This document shows, one piece after another, positions 22,880 through 35,767 of a stretch of DNA of 64,000 nucleotides. The notes under the pieces are model-generated. The model was not told the origin of the DNA and searched no databases. It saw only the letters and a program-made list of their open reading frames with translations. Numbering within the stretch: position 1 is the first letter of the stretch; the number at the start of each line of letters is the position of its first letter. The DNA lies in NCBI RefSeq assembly GCF_000182925.2, contig NC_026507.1, forward strand, positions 2,790,001-2,854,000, read 5' to 3'. Source of the DNA: Neurospora crassa OR74A. Taxonomy: Eukaryota > Ascomycota > Sordariomycetes > Sordariales > Sordariaceae. The position numbers were made by a program, and so were the translations under genes.

Positions 22880-25800
22880 TTAAGCAAACAGCTTCAGGCC
22901 ACTACCGTGCTTTCCGACCTCGCAAACCTCGCAGACTGTGCACACCGTGCCCTTGTACTTGGTGTGGTACTTGGCTCCGTCAAATGCGCACTCCTCGTAA
23001 GGGGTACCGCTGTAGATGGGCGTGAAGCTGGCAGCGCAGATCTCAAACTCGGCAAACTGATCGAACTCGATCTCCACGGCGTCATGGGGGTTGCGCTCGC
23101 ATTGCGCCTTGGTTCTCTTGGCCTGTTATTTTCAAATATGTCAGTGTCTCTACCAAAGGAGCAAAAGGATAAGGTTATGTAGGTTATCACTTACACTCTC
23201 GGTGATCTTGGTGGCTCCTCCGTTGGCCAATATCCTGTTAGCGAAGCTAAGGGCAGAGCTGTAGTTCTTGCTCCGCACAGCCAGGTTCATTGCGTTAAGC
23301 AAGGCAAGCTGGCGATGGGGAACCTCGATCTTGGGAATGGTGAAGTAGGCCGACAGTTCCAAGCTCCGCTTCTGGAGCGAGGGATCGCTGTTGACCTGGT
23401 CCGGAGAACCGAGTTGCCTGCGGGCCAGCTCAATGGACATGGCAACCGAGTACTCGCAGGCTGAAGCGATGAGCTTCTTGGCCTCAGCCACCTCCCCATC
23501 ACTGCCTACAGCGTTGACAAGGACGGAGTGCAGAATGCCCTTAAAGATCTTGACACCATCCTCGAGCTTGTTCGCCCTCATCGCGTCATAACCGCGCTGC
23601 AGGTCATTAGAAGCAAGGTACTCGAGGTCCCTGGGGATGATAGGGAGAACCTTCCTGGGATCCGTCTCCTCGGGATTCCTGCGGACGTAGTTGACGAGAG
23701 GGTCCAGGCTAGCCGCGGCGGGGAGATAAGTCTTGGATGCCTGGTAAACCTCCAAGAAGCGAGGCTTGAGCGGAGCAAAGTTGACAGCGCCAACCTGGCG
23801 GTTGAGCAGCTGCATTGCCGACTCAAAGGAACCACCAGCGACGTGATCAACTGCGAGCGGTGAGTTCCGGGACCACAGATCCGCTTCACTGCTTGCAGCA
23901 CCGCCGGCATCCGCGCTTTCCACGTTGACGAAGCCCTCCTCGACTTCCGGAACAATGTCATCGCCCATGTCCCAGCCCGCAGCATCCTCGTCCTCATCGC
24001 CTTCAGCAAGAGCACCGGCCTTCTTGGTCGCAGGCTCATCGGCACCGCCCTCTTCAAGACCTAAACCGTTGGGAGCGGCAGAGGGCTGGTCTTCCAGAGA
24101 CAAGCCCTCAACCTCGCCAAGCAGGGCCTTTTCGAAGAAGGACTGCGAGGCCGCCTTTGTTGGCCAGTTAGCCTTGTATGTGGGAACCACGGGCTTGGGC
24201 GGTGTAAGGGGTTCACCCAGGGTGGGCATCGAAAGCTGGTCTTCTGTGAGACCAGTAGCCTCGAGGATTTCCTGGCACTCGTCTTCAAGCCCGTGAGACT
24301 TGGCAGTCATGTAGGCCAGGGGGTACAAATCGATTTCCTTGAACATCTGGATTCGGTCCTGGACCTCTCCCAGATAAAGGGCGTTCTGGAATCTCGAAGT
24401 GAAGTCACCACGGTGCTCAGCAATCTTGGCCATCCTCGAGAGCTTGTCATGATCGCCGGTGGTGAGGTAGAGGAACGAAAGCTTGTCAAAGTGTTTGAGC
24501 TTCTGGTAACACATCTCCACGATCTGGTGGTTACCATGGGCGAGGGCCTCCTGGCTAAGTCTCGTCCAGAGCTTGGGCTTGTCTAGTTGCTTGGCCATCT
24601 CAACAGCGACCTCGAGATTACCGCACTCAATGGCAAGCTCGAACCTGGTAGTAGGATCCTGGACGAACTGGAGCGCAATCTCAGGGTAGCCCTTCTTCTG
24701 AAGGTAAGCAATGATTGACTGGCCAACCAAGCTCGAGTTCTGGATGATGTGTAGCATTTCCTCGTAGTTACGCTTGACAAGCGCAAGCTTGAAGCGGTAC
24801 TCGGTGGGGTCAATCTGCAAAATCTTGGGCTTCGCAGCACGATCAAGGCAGTACACGTTTCTACCCTTGACACGGGTGAGGTAAACAGTCTGGTCGAGGG
24901 TGCAAACGATGCCGTTATCGCCATTAAGAAGCGTGTACTTGACGTGGTTGAGAGTCGAGTAGAGCAGAACACCGGCGTCATCCCACGCAGCACTCTTGAG
25001 ACGGATAGTCTCATGTAGAGTGCTAACCTGCTCCAGGGTCTTGGTCACAATTGTCACATTGTGCTTGCTGAGCAGAGCGGCGTAAAGACCATCGTTAGAC
25101 CAGACAACGTATTTGACGCCAGTTACAGCCAGCTCGGCAGTGCTCTTTCTCTGCTGGATATCGTAGAGGTGAACAGCGGTCGGAGTAATGATGAGGAGGT
25201 TGCCGGTGCCGCCGAAGTAGATGTCGGTAGTGCCAACAGGGGGCTTGAACGATCTCGTGGTGTTGTTGGTCAAGTCCTTGATATCGACGGTCTGGGTGGC
25301 AGTGTTAAGAACAGCGAAACGGTTGCGAGCCACAAAGACAGCGGAGTTGCCCTGGCCCCGCTTGGATTCTGTGGGTTCGATAGCTCCAGAACCATCGCGA
25401 GGAAGGGTGATGAGCTCGTACGACCCACCATCCGCCGGGGAAGTGACCAAGATTGACCTCTCCGCGGGGTTGTAGGAGAGCGTCCTTGGGGGCACCCAAG
25501 GGCTTCCGAGCTTCTTGAGCGACAAAAGCGTGGGCGATTCGACATTCTTCTGGAAGTCGTACATCTTGACGTGCTTCTCCTTGGTGATGTAGAAGATGTT
25601 GTTCTGATAAACGGCGGAAGCGGGCCTCTCGCGCTCGAGCTTGAACACCATAACACCATTGTCGTGACCAGCAGCGAACAAGTTGATTTCCGGATGAGCA
25701 GCGATGACCCAGATCCTATCGTTCTCCCGCTTAAAGGTGTTGACTACGGTACGCTTGTTAAGATCCCATACGCGAATCGTCTTGTCCTCGCCGGCCGAAA

Positions 25801-27030
25801 GGATAAGGTCCTGGTGGGGGTGGAAAAGACAGCCGCTGGCGTTCTGGAAATGGCCGCGGCAGGTATCGACTTCCCACTATGGATGGTTGGTTCAGTCAGC
25901 AAGTTGTCATCAGATGCACAAATCCTCACAACACGTACAGCCTTGGTCTCGCTCATGCGCCACAGCTTGATAAGGCGGTCATCACCGGCGGACACGATCA
26001 AGGGCATGGTGGGGTGGAAGGCAACCCAGTTCACACCGCGGTCGTGGCCCTCGAGAACGAACTTGACAACGGCGTCGGTATTGCCGAACATGTCGGTCTG
26101 GTTGGCATTGGCGCGAGCAACTTGGTCCTCGAAGGACATGGACGTGGGCGCGGAGTGCTTCTTGCGGAGGCCCGAGACTGTGACAAGACAAAATGGTCAG
26201 CCATCCATGTATTCCGCAGATATCCATGCCATCTTTCCCAGCTAAGGCACCACGTACTATCCCAAACGCGAACAGTCTGGTCGAGGGAGGCGGAAACGAT
26301 GAGGTCCTCCTTGGGATGGAACTGGGCGCACATGACGTAGTGGTTGTGGCCCGTCATGGTGCAGAGCAGGGAGCGGTTCTGCCAGTTCCATATCCGAATC
26401 GTCTGGTCGTCACTAGCACTGACAATCCAAGGAAGCTCGTGGTGGAAGAAGACGGTGCGGATGTAGTCCAAGTGGCCGTTGAGTGTAAAGAGGCAGCGCC
26501 GAGTCTGGAGAGACCAGACCTTGATCTTGTAGTCGTCACCGCCAGATACGAAGAGGGGCTGTAACGGATGTGTAAGCTAGCTGTCGATAACTCGGGTTCG
26601 GCGCATCGAGGGAACAGGGAGCTCACCTGTGTCTTGTGGAAATCAACGCCGCGGACGGGGCCATCGTGCTCTTCGAATCGGTCAATCAGGGTACCCATGC
26701 GGTAGTCCCATAGCTGAATGGTGGAGGAGTGGAGGGAGACGAGAATCCATGGTCTGGAGGCAAGGCCATGTTAGTTTCGCGTTTGGTTTTCTTGACAGGC
26801 GTAGACATCAAGACCCAGGTCAAGTGACGGGGGAGCTTCTGCTCTTTCGTGGGGACGGAGAGGCTGACCGTTTGGGGTGGAAGGCGATGCCCTTTGCTCG
26901 CGACGACTTGGACTCGAACTGCGCACAGGGGTAAGGTAAGATGTTAGACACGCTCGAGCTGGGGAGAAGGCACATGGAGAGTGGACGACAAGCAACGTAC
27001 TTTGGTGAGCATTCCCGAGGAGGCCTGCAT
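22880..27030 (-). CDS. COPA: Coatomer subunit alpha (alpha-COP)
   Basis: Seven exons: 27030-27001, 26918-26869, 26753-26627, 26558-26258, 26177-25939, 25876-23195 and 23122-22880, totalling 1223 aa with all junctions in frame. The N-terminus [19 protein letters not shown] is the alpha-COP hallmark. It is followed by the WD40 propeller (repeats such as [40 protein letters not shown]), which binds dilysine KKxx cargo tails. The coatomer WD-associated helical region spans roughly residues 330-780 ([41 protein letters not shown]). An acidic linker and the COPI_C domain close the protein, ending in a [10 protein letters not shown] cysteine cluster. It is the largest subunit of the COPI coat for Golgi-to-ER traffic. 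Five small introns crowd the first 1.2 kb, as is common for fungal housekeeping genes. ATG 27030 gives six residues before MLTK; starting at the second ATG is also possible. Confidence 0.95.
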
Positions 27031-28228
27031 CTTGCCAGTGGCTTTAAGGGGAGCACAGCCTAAGCTCCCGGCATCAACGTGGGAAAGGTGGATTAAGTAT
27101 TTAAGTGGGAGACGGGGGGAATTAGGACGCGATCAGCCGAGACGCCGTGAAGTCGCAAAATACTATGGGAGATGGGGATTGCCGTTCGGAGGGTGGGAGG
27201 AGGAGGAGGGGTGGTGGTGGCGGCGGCGGCGTGGTGGTTTGGGGAATGAACGGAGCCAAAGTGGAAAGGAAGTGTCGAGGTAGACTGAGTGTCGGGTACA
27301 AGCTGAGTGCTCAGTGTAGGACCAGTCGTTCGAAACAAGGTCCGCGATGGATGCCAGGCACTCACAATCAACTAACGGAGCTGAGGTGCTGGAGTGGACA
27401 GGACGGTCTCGGGCGGCGGCTTCAATTCCACTTGTTAGGATCCATACTACCCTTACCTGTGTGGTAGGGAAGCGTGGCATCTCCATCGCACCGACCTCAC
27501 CTCCCCATTCAGTGCTGGCGGGCGCTGCAGCTGCCACTCGCACAGCACCTGTCTGTCCACTGCAGTTGGGGCCTTGCAGACACGACTGGCGTGGCCTCAG
27601 CGGGCAGCGGCACTCATCGATTCCACCTAGTCGTGCACCGCCACGCCATAAACACACAGAGGATCCGCAATTCAGGGGCTACGGCATGCGTAAGCCTCAT
27701 TTAAGGGGCCGCAAGTCAAGGGTCGCACCAGCCACAACCTCCCATGTGAGACGGATGAACCCTGGCGGCCACCTGTACACAGCTTCCCTCAGACGCTAGA
27801 CCGAACTGGGCGAGCTCTGTTGCTTCACTAGTGTACAACTGAACAGCCGGGGCGAGGTGTTCACACGGCAGGAACCTCAGCGCCCACTTGTTTGTGAAGC
27901 TATCCCCAATTTCACCACTCCATGTGTATCTGGTGACTTTGCCAGATTACCGAGGTTGTTATTTTGTTTGAACGCTTTTGAGTAAACCGGTGACCTCTTA
28001 CTTGTCCCGTTTTGTATAGCTCTATTTACAACACCAACACCAACACCACCACCACCACCACATTCGAGCTGTGCCGTTTCACGTTGGTGACATCCAACGT
28101 GGCACCTTTTCTCATCCCACTCATGATTGAGCTTTGAAAACAGGCAGCCATCTCATCGAGCAATCTTCTAACTCCGCATTACCTCCCTGCGTCACCATAA
28201 ATAAACCTGCTTCCTGGTCCAGACAACC
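27031..28228. promoter_or_regulatory. Divergent promoter region between COPA and UGGT
   Basis: 1.2 kb with no supported gene between head-to-head COPA and UGGT genes, so both promoters lie here. A (ACC)n/(CAA)-rich leader at 28033-28064 resembles fungal 5' UTRs. The shared promoter could couple two early-secretory genes (inference). Confidence 0.5.
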
Positions 28229-31200
28229 ATGATCCGTCTCTCCCAGCTGCCGTGGGGTCTAGCGGCAGCCATTGTCACGGCGACATGGCTTCCCTCGCAC
28301 CACGTTGCAGCTTCTCCCTCTGTAGACGTCGCACTCAAGGCCGCGTTTCCTTCGCCTCCGTATCTGGTAGAGCTCCTGTAAGTTCCCTGGCCCTCCTCCT
28401 TCACTCGCACCGGACCATTCTCACATCCGAATCCAGCGAAACCGCGGCTTCCGAAAATGCTACTGCCTACTTCCCACTGCTGGACCGCATTGCCAAGGGA
28501 GACTTTGCCCAGGCCAAGTCCGACAAAGAGCTCTATGAAAAGTTCCTCCAGGTTCTTCAAGAAGATGGGCATGTGAATGCTGAGGCGCTGTCGACCTTCA
28601 AGCTGGCTCTTTCGTTGCGGTCCGCTGCGCCCCGTGTCGAGGCTCATTATCAGTACTATACCACTGCTGTTGAGCCATATGTAGTGGCCGATGAGGACGG
28701 ATGTGATCTGTGGTTCCTATTCAACGGGAAGCAATACTGCAAAGCCAGCCTCCAAGCTTCATCGGACCATGTCAACAGCAACTCCCGAGAGCGTACCTTG
28801 CCTTTTGACAGACAATTCGGTAGTGGCCATCAGGAAATCGTGCTCTATGCCGACATCACCTCCCCTGCCTTTGGGAAATATCACGAGGCCGCCATGGAAC
28901 TTGCTCGGAAAGGAGAGGCTTCGTATCGGCTGCGTTACAAGAGAAGCCTTGGACAATCAGATGATGCGCTCGCGGTCAACGGTTATGGCGTTGAGCTTAC
29001 GCTGAAAAGGACAGACTACATCGTCATTGATGACAGGGATACTGGTGGTGACAAGGCCACCGGAGATGACTCCCAAAAGACCATTAGATCGGATTCCGAG
29101 CTTGTCCTGGACGAAGATGAAGAGGTCGCAGACATCAAACCCCTTGAAAAGTCCGAGCTTTCGCCCCTTGCTGTCAAGGCGGCATCCTTCGTTATGCAGA
29201 ACGAATCCCCGTTCGATACCCTGCTTAAACTTACCCAGGACTTCCCCAAGTACTCGACCAAGCTTGGAAAGCACAACGTGTCCAAGGAGTTTTTGGCCGA
29301 ACATGAGTACAACAGGCAACTGCTGGTGCCACCAGGTGCCAACGTTCTGTGGATGAACGGTGTTCAGATGGTAGACAGACAGGTCCAGCCCTTTGGGCTT
29401 GTAGACATGCTTCGCCGGGAACGCAAACTCATTAACGGTGCCCTGGACTTGGGCCTGACTGGCCAGCAAGCCGTTTCCCTTTTGGGTCATGACGAGGTTG
29501 CCGCGGCAAAGGCCACCGAGGAAGAGCCTCGTAGGTTCGACTGGCGGGATGAGCCCGAGGGTGGTCAGGTCATTATCTGGCTGAACAACATTGAAAAGGA
29601 CAAACGGTACGCCGAGTATTCTCCGTCGGTCTGGGCCTTGATTCAGCACTTTGGACAAGGATTGCCTCAAGTTCGCAAGAACCTTTTCAACCTTGTTGTT
29701 CCTGTAGACTTCTCCAGGGCCGAGGATGTCACGCTAGTCACCAGACAGCTCCTTGCTTTCATGAAGCGAGGCATTCCTGTCCGGTTTGGCCTTGTCCCCC
29801 TAACTCCCACAGGCGAGGCCGTAGAACAGGCAAAGGTCCTGTACCATCTTCTCAACACGTATGGGTTGGCTGCCATGTCTACCTACCTGGAAAAGTCTCT
29901 TGAAGCCTCCAGCACCGATAAGCCCAACGAGGATATCTTCAGTCTGGCCACCAAGGACCGTGAGATTCGACCAGACCATGAGGCGCTACCTTTCAAGCAT
30001 ATTTCTGCCTCCGAGGAGTTGGAAAAGCAGGTCCACCGCGCGAAGCACTGGTGTGAACGCCTCAGGGCTGATACCGACATTCCTCCTGCCTTCATAAACG
30101 GCTTCGCCATCCCACGTGAAGAAGACTGGCTACGGAATATGAACCATAAGCTTATGGTGGACCTCCAGATGTTGCAACAGGCGGTTTATTATAACAAGGT
30201 CAATGATCACACCAATGTCCCGGCCTTCTTCCTGGAGAACGCCATTGCCCGGCGCAATACCTTCATATACCCCGAAGATGCCAACGCCGTCAAGGTCCTG
30301 AATGTCAACAAGGTGTATAGCGAGCACCAACGTCTGTTCAGCAAAGTGCCTGTGGTTGAAGCGGATGACACTGCCCCCAAGGAAGACTGGGCAGTACTTA
30401 CAGTTGTTACAGACCTCAATAGCGTTGAGGGCCAGAAACTCCTTTACTTTGCGCTGCGTTTCCGACAGGAACATCAAGGAGTTCGCCTCGATATCGTTCA
30501 TAACCCCGCTGACCTGGCCAACTCGCCTTCTATCATGAACCAGCGCGTAAAGGCCAAGGAGAGCAGCCTGCTGGAGGTTACCCGCCTTGTTGACCTTGAG
30601 ACTATCCTCGAGGAGGGTAAGCCTGAGGCGGATCCGGATTTTGATGCCGACCTTGCTAGCTTCCTCTCTGGCTTTAACTTGAAGTCTGGAGACAATATGC
30701 TCATCCTCAATGGCCGCATTGTTGGTCCTATTGCGTCGGCAAATGACTTCCTAAAGGAGGATTTTGCTGAGTTCCTCCGAACAGAACGTATGAACCGCAT
30801 CCTTCCGGTTTACAAGGCAATCGAGGATCTCGGACTGACTGATAAGGTCTCTGGACCCCTGGCTGCTGCCAAGCTGACCTCGGTCACTGCTCTCTCGGGC
30901 ATTTCAGATACTCCTCAGGGTATCTTTGACTCTGCCCCGCCCATCAGAACAACGGCTTATAACAGATTAAACACCACGTATACCTCCTTCCATGTCGGTA
31001 ACCCCGAGACCGCCACGATCTTCTTTGTTGCGGTCATCAACCCTGCCAGTGAGATGGGCCAGAAGTGGGCTCCCATCCTCAAGGTCCTTTCCGAACTTGA
31101 GGGTGTTCATCTGCAAGTATTTGTCAATCCACAGACTGAACTATCGGAGCTCCCCGTCAAGAGGTTCTACCGTTACGTCCTGGAATCTGCTCCCAGCTTC

Positions 31201-32790
31201 GATGAAAGCGGCAAGGTAAAAGCCTTGTCGGCGACCTTCAACGGAGTGCCACCAGAGACTCTCCTCGTTGCCGGCATGGATGTCCCGCCTGCTTGGCTCG
31301 TCGCCTCCAAAGTCTCCGTCGACGATCTCGACAACCTTCGTCTCAAGGACATCAAAGCCAAGAGAAACACAGAGCACGTAGAAGCCATCTACGAACTGGA
31401 AAACATTCTGATCGAGGGTCACTCCCGGGAATTCCCGTCCGGCTCACCTCCGCGCGGCGTGCAGCTCGTCTTAGCAACCGAGAAACACCCCCACTTCGCC
31501 GACACCATCATCATGGCCAATCTCGGCTACTTCCAATTCAAGGCCAACCCAGGCATGTACAGCATCCACCTCATGGAGGGCCGTAGCTCCGACATCTTCA
31601 CGCTCGACAGCGTCGGCGCCCAAGGCTGGTCCCCCGTCCCCGGCGACGAAACCACCGAGGTCGCCTTGCTGTCTTTCCAGGGCGCCACGCTCTACCCCCG
31701 CCTGACCCGCAAGCCAGGCATGGAGCGCGAAGACGTTCTTCAGGACGAGACCACACCCCAAGACGAATCGCTCGTCTCCAAGGGTCTCAAATTCGCCGAG
31801 GGCCTCTTTGGAAGCAAGAAGCCCACCGAAAAGTCCGTATCCGAGACCGAACACGCAGAAATCAACATCTTCTCCGTCGCCTCCGGCCATCTGTACGAGC
31901 GCATGCTCTCCATCATGATCCTTTCCGTCATGGAGCACACAGACCACTCGGTAAAATTCTGGTTCATCGAGCAGTTTCTCTCCCCCTCATTCAAATCCTT
32001 CCTCCCCCACCTGGCCGCCGAATACGGGTTCAAATACGAGATGGTCGCCTACAAATGGCCGCACTGGCTACGGCACCAATCGGAAAAGCAGCGCGAAATC
32101 TGGGGCTACAAGATTTTGTTTTTGGACGTCCTCTTCCCCTTGAGCTTGGACAAGGTCATTTTCGTGGACGCGGACCAGGTCGTCCGTACGGACATGTACG
32201 ACCTCGTCAGCCTCGACCTGGAGGGGGCGCCCTACGGGTTCACGCCCATGTGCGACTCGCGAACCGAAATGGAAGGCTTCCGCTTCTGGAAGACGGGTTA
32301 CTGGGCCAACTACCTGCGGGGCCAGCCGTACCACATCTCGGCGCTGTACGTGGTTGATCTGCGCCGCTTCAGGGAGCTGGCCGCTGGCGATCGGTTGAGG
32401 CAGCAGTATCATACGCTGAGCGCGGACCCGAATAGTCTGGCGAATCTGGACCAGGATCTGCCGAATCATATGCAGTTCCAGATCCCGATCAAGAGTCTGC
32501 CGCAGGAGTGGTTGTGGTGCGAGACGTGGTGTTCTGATGAGACGCTGACGAAGGCGAGGACGATTGATTTGTGTAATAATCCAATGACGAAGGAGCCCAA
32601 GTTGGAGAGGGCGAGGAGGCAGGTGCCTGAGTGGACGGTTTATGACGAGGAGGTTGCGGCGTTGGCTAAGAGGGTCAGGGAGCAGGAAGAAAAGAAGGCT
32701 GGGGAAGTTTTGGAGGGGAAGAAGGTTGAGGAGCAAGTGATTGTGGAGGAGAAACATGAGGAGAAGGAGCATGTCATTGATGAGTTGTAG
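28229..32790 (+). CDS. UGGT: UDP-glucose:glycoprotein glucosyltransferase (ER folding sensor)
   Basis: Two exons, 28229-28377 and 28437-32790 (1500 aa, the usual UGGT length). The 59-nt intron has donor GTAAGT and acceptor ATCCAG and restores VELLETAASENATAYFP, so ATG 28229 is the true start. The first ~28 residues form a signal peptide (MIRLSQLPWGLAAAIVTATW...). The long middle holds the thioredoxin-like repeats and beta-sandwich of the folding-sensor region. The C-terminal GT24 catalytic domain (about residues 1205-1440) begins with INIFSVASGHLYERMLSIMI and has FVDADQVVRTDMYDLV with the DxD-type DAD metal/UDP site and the conserved LDQDLPN and QEWLWCETWC blocks. UGGT re-glucosylates N-glycans of misfolded proteins in the ER lumen for calnexin retention. 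The protein ends ...HVIDEL, an HDEL-like retrieval signal with Ile in place of His. Confidence 0.94.
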
Positions 32791-33271
32791 ATCTGCAAAG
32801 CGAGGTGTCATGGCATGGGTGGGTGTTAGTTAGTCCTGTTAATGTAGCGTGCGCCTATAGTAAGTACATTTGATAGATGATATATAACCTACTTCTCAGG
32901 TCCTTCTTACAACCAGCTGAAGGTCATGAACATCAAATACTGCGCTATATAGACAGTAAACCGCCACTGGAGTCTTCACTAACCCCAGCAGCTGATCGAA
33001 GGATGAATGCTACTGATAGTTTACGTAGTGTGATGATTGTTACGATGTCTAGCGATATGTGTATTTGTAAATCGTCCCATAACATAACAGACCCGAAACA
33101 CCAAAACACCGTACGCTACATGATACTTGTTTCTCAGCTGAATCTCACCATCCGACGACACCCAAAACTCCATCAGGCTGCGTTGATTGCACGCACCCTC
33201 TTACCCAGCATCCCCACCCTCCTCGAAAAGAGAGAGAAAGAAAAAAGAAGAAGAAAGGACAAACCACCCAC
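32791..33271. other. Convergent 3' space between UGGT and RAD54
   Basis: Tail-to-tail intergenic DNA of 481 bp. No gene is supported. Confidence 0.6.
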
Positions 33272-35767
33272 TCAATGAGAAATATACTGAAACACAGCAC
33301 TAACATCCCTCTCCCCAACCTCCTGCCTCAACAAATGATCATGAATGCTCTTCATCCCTCCACTACCACCATTCGGGTCGCCGCCCTTTCCACTCTTACC
33401 CGCCGCGTCCTCGCCCTCCCAATGGTTAACAAAGTGATTCCAAGTACTAGTATCGCCATACAACATGGCCTGCGCCTTCATATACTGCCTCCCATCCGGT
33501 TTACACCGCTTACACTTGAACGTGTCATGGGTATCGCTCTTGGTCCCGGGTCTATAAGTGAACAGCTCGCGCAGCGAGTCCAGAGAAAAGTGTCTCTCCA
33601 CATCCTCGGCGCTGTCGACGACGCACGACGACAGGGATTGCTTGTGGCTCTGCCGCTGGAAGATCTTTTCTTCAATGGTACCCGTGGCGATGAAGCGATA
33701 GACAAAACAGTCCTTCTTCTGGCCATCACGCCACACACGCGCCAGCGCCTGCTGATCCGCTGCTGGATTCCAGTCCGGGTCGAAGAGGACGAGCCGGTTG
33801 GCACCAATCAGGTTGAGGCCGCACCCACCGGCTTTGGAAGAGAGCAAAAAGACAAACTCGTCGCCTTCCGGGTCGTTGAACTTGTCGACAAGTTTTTGGC
33901 GTTTGTTGACGTTCATGGTACCGTCTAGTCGGAGACAACCGTATTGCCGGTTGCGGCAGAGACGCTCAAAGAGGTCAAGCGTTTGGGTGTAGTTGCTGAT
34001 GAGCACAATCTTGTCATTGGTGTCGGCGCGGATGCGGGCGAGCATGCGGTCGAGCACTTGCATCTTTCCGGAGTACCATGGCTTGACGTCGCGGTCACGG
34101 CCACGCGCTTCCTTTGGTACGTAGTCTTCTGGCCAGTACTGCTCACAGCCAGGCAGATCGGCCGATAGGTCGAGCAGGTCTGGGTGGTTGCAGAGCTTCT
34201 TGAGGATGTTGATGGCCTTGAGAGGTTGAGAGCCCTTGCCGCGCAGGAGAGCTTGGATGTCGGGGGAGGCGACAAAGTAGTTATACAAGTCAAGCTGGAA
34301 GGGAGCGAGGTTGCAGAAGACAACGTGCTCGTACTTCACGGGGAGGTACTTGGAAAGAATGTCGTTGGTACGACGAATGATGAACTTGTTGACGATGGCA
34401 AGGAGTTCAACCAGGCACTCGTCACCACGCTTCCGCTCAGCTTCCGAGGCGTCAGCATCGCGGCCGCGTAGAATCGGAATCTCGAAGCGTTTGCGGAACT
34501 CGAGACGAGTACCGAGGAGATCCGGGTTGGCGAAGCTGATCAGAGCAAAGTACTCTGACAGGTCGTTCTGAATGGGTGTACCCGACAAGATGACCCTCCT
34601 CGAAACATTCAGGCTGTTCAAGGCACTGAACGTCTGACTGTCTCCGTTCTTCAGGCGGTGGCCCTCGTCGCAAAGCATCAACCCAATGGGAGTCCCCTTA
34701 AGCTCGTCCACATTAAGCCTTAGCGTCTCGTACGAGACAATAATCACCGGTCTCGTCACGGACCGTCCACTGGCAATCGCCCACTGCCGCAGCTGCCTCG
34801 TCAACTCCTCCTTCGAGGCCTTTCCATCAATGGCAAAGGGCGTGATAGCGTCCGCGCCCAACCATTTGACCAACTCATTCGCCCAATTCCTGACCAAACT
34901 TGATGGACACGCCACAATCGCCTTTTGGATCGTTGACTTTCCAGCATCCGGCGACTGCTTCAACAGCGTCCACAGTAGCGTGATGCACTGCAACGTCTTT
35001 CCCAAGCCCATCTCGTCTGCCATGATGCAACCATTCGCCTTCTCATCAATCATGCCCGTCACGCACCGGTACATGAACCGGACACCCTCGATCTGATGCG
35101 GCCGCAGCACCTTGGCCAGCCTGGGATCAATGACCACTGGGACACGAGGGTGCTCACCCTCGACTTTCTTCTTGATGCCCAGAATCTCCGCCAGACTCTT
35201 GTGCACCAGCGGCGCATCAACCTTGACCTCTGGTTCTTCCTTCTTTTCTTCAATGGCCTCTGGCGCCGTATCCTTGGGCTTATCATCCACTGTCGGATCA
35301 TACAGCACAATAGCAAACTCGTCGCACGGGTCATGCAGCGGCTTAGCCACAAAGACGGCGCCCTGTCTCAGGCCGAGCGTGGGTGGGGGGCGGTTTGGGT
35401 TGTACGCGGTCGTGTTCTTGTTGATGAGCGGCACGGAGAACGCCTTGCGGAATACCTGCGACTTGTCTTTGACCGCGAACACGGGGAACTTGTTGGCGTC
35501 GCGGTTGGCGAGGGCGAGCCGGTCGGCGTTGGTGTAGGGCTTGTCGGCGCCATCCTCGTCGTCTTCGCCACCAGCACCTTTATAATCGATCTTTCTGCGC
35601 TTTCGTGCCGGCCGGTCGACGGCTACGGTGCGCGTCGCGGAGCCGGGGCATTTGAACGGCTTGGTGAGTTTGTCGAGGGATTGAGGTGTGGGGAACTTGC
35701 TGCGTTGAGTGAGAGCGAGACTGTTGGTGCTGTTGTCCTTGGAGGCGGCCTTGGGTGTTGAGACCAT
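33272..35767 (-). CDS. RAD54: RAD54/MUS-25-type SNF2 DNA translocase for homologous recombination
   Basis: Single coding exon of 831 aa. After a disordered N-terminus with a basic RKRRKIDYKG patch come the Rad54 N-terminal block (VFRKAFSVPLINKN, VVIDPRLAKVLRPHQIEGV) and the SNF2 helicase motifs. These are motif I DEMGLGKT, motif II DEGHRLKN (DEGH box), motif III LSGTPIQN, motif V-type LLSSKAGGCGLNLIGANRLV and motif VI DQQALARVWRDGQ. The C-terminus has a Rad54-type Cys pair (CKRC) near residue 745. Rad54 works with Rad51 in strand invasion and chromatin remodelling; the Neurospora gene is mus-25. ATG 35767 was chosen because longer readings begin at a TTG. An upstream donor GTAAGC (about 35879) and acceptor GATAG (about 35780) suggest a 5' UTR intron just before the ATG. 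Confidence 0.95.
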   Translation of the reverse strand: MVSTPKAASKDNSTNSLALTQRSKFPTPQSLDKLTKPFKCPGSATRTVAVDRPARKRRKIDYKGAGGEDDEDGADKPYTNADRLALANRDANKFPVFAVKDKSQVFRKAFSVPLINKNTTAYNPNRPPPTLGLRQGAVFVAKPLHDPCDEFAIVLYDPTVDDKPKDTAPEAIEEKKEEPEVKVDAPLVHKSLAEILGIKKKVEGEHPRVPVVIDPRLAKVLRPHQIEGVRFMYRCVTGMIDEKANGCIMADEMGLGKTLQCITLLWTLLKQSPDAGKSTIQKAIVACPSSLVRNWANELVKWLGADAITPFAIDGKASKEELTRQLRQWAIASGRSVTRPVIIVSYETLRLNVDELKGTPIGLMLCDEGHRLKNGDSQTFSALNSLNVSRRVILSGTPIQNDLSEYFALISFANPDLLGTRLEFRKRFEIPILRGRDADASEAERKRGDECLVELLAIVNKFIIRRTNDILSKYLPVKYEHVVFCNLAPFQLDLYNYFVASPDIQALLRGKGSQPLKAINILKKLCNHPDLLDLSADLPGCEQYWPEDYVPKEARGRDRDVKPWYSGKMQVLDRMLARIRADTNDKIVLISNYTQTLDLFERLCRNRQYGCLRLDGTMNVNKRQKLVDKFNDPEGDEFVFLLSSKAGGCGLNLIGANRLVLFDPDWNPAADQQALARVWRDGQKKDCFVYRFIATGTIEEKIFQRQSHKQSLSSCVVDSAEDVERHFSLDSLRELFTYRPGTKSDTHDTFKCKRCKPDGRQYMKAQAMLYGDTSTWNHFVNHWEGEDAAGKSGKGGDPNGGSGGMKSIHDHLLRQEVGERDVSAVFQYISH

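Noticed and set aside
28252-28436. UGGT starting at 28252 without an intron
   Set aside because: That reading gives a non-hydrophobic N-terminus; ATG 28229 in the other frame yields a signal peptide and splices in frame via GTAAGT...CAG.
35096-35761. + strand open frame of ~220 codons
   Set aside because: Antisense to RAD54 exon; mirrors its high GC codon bias.
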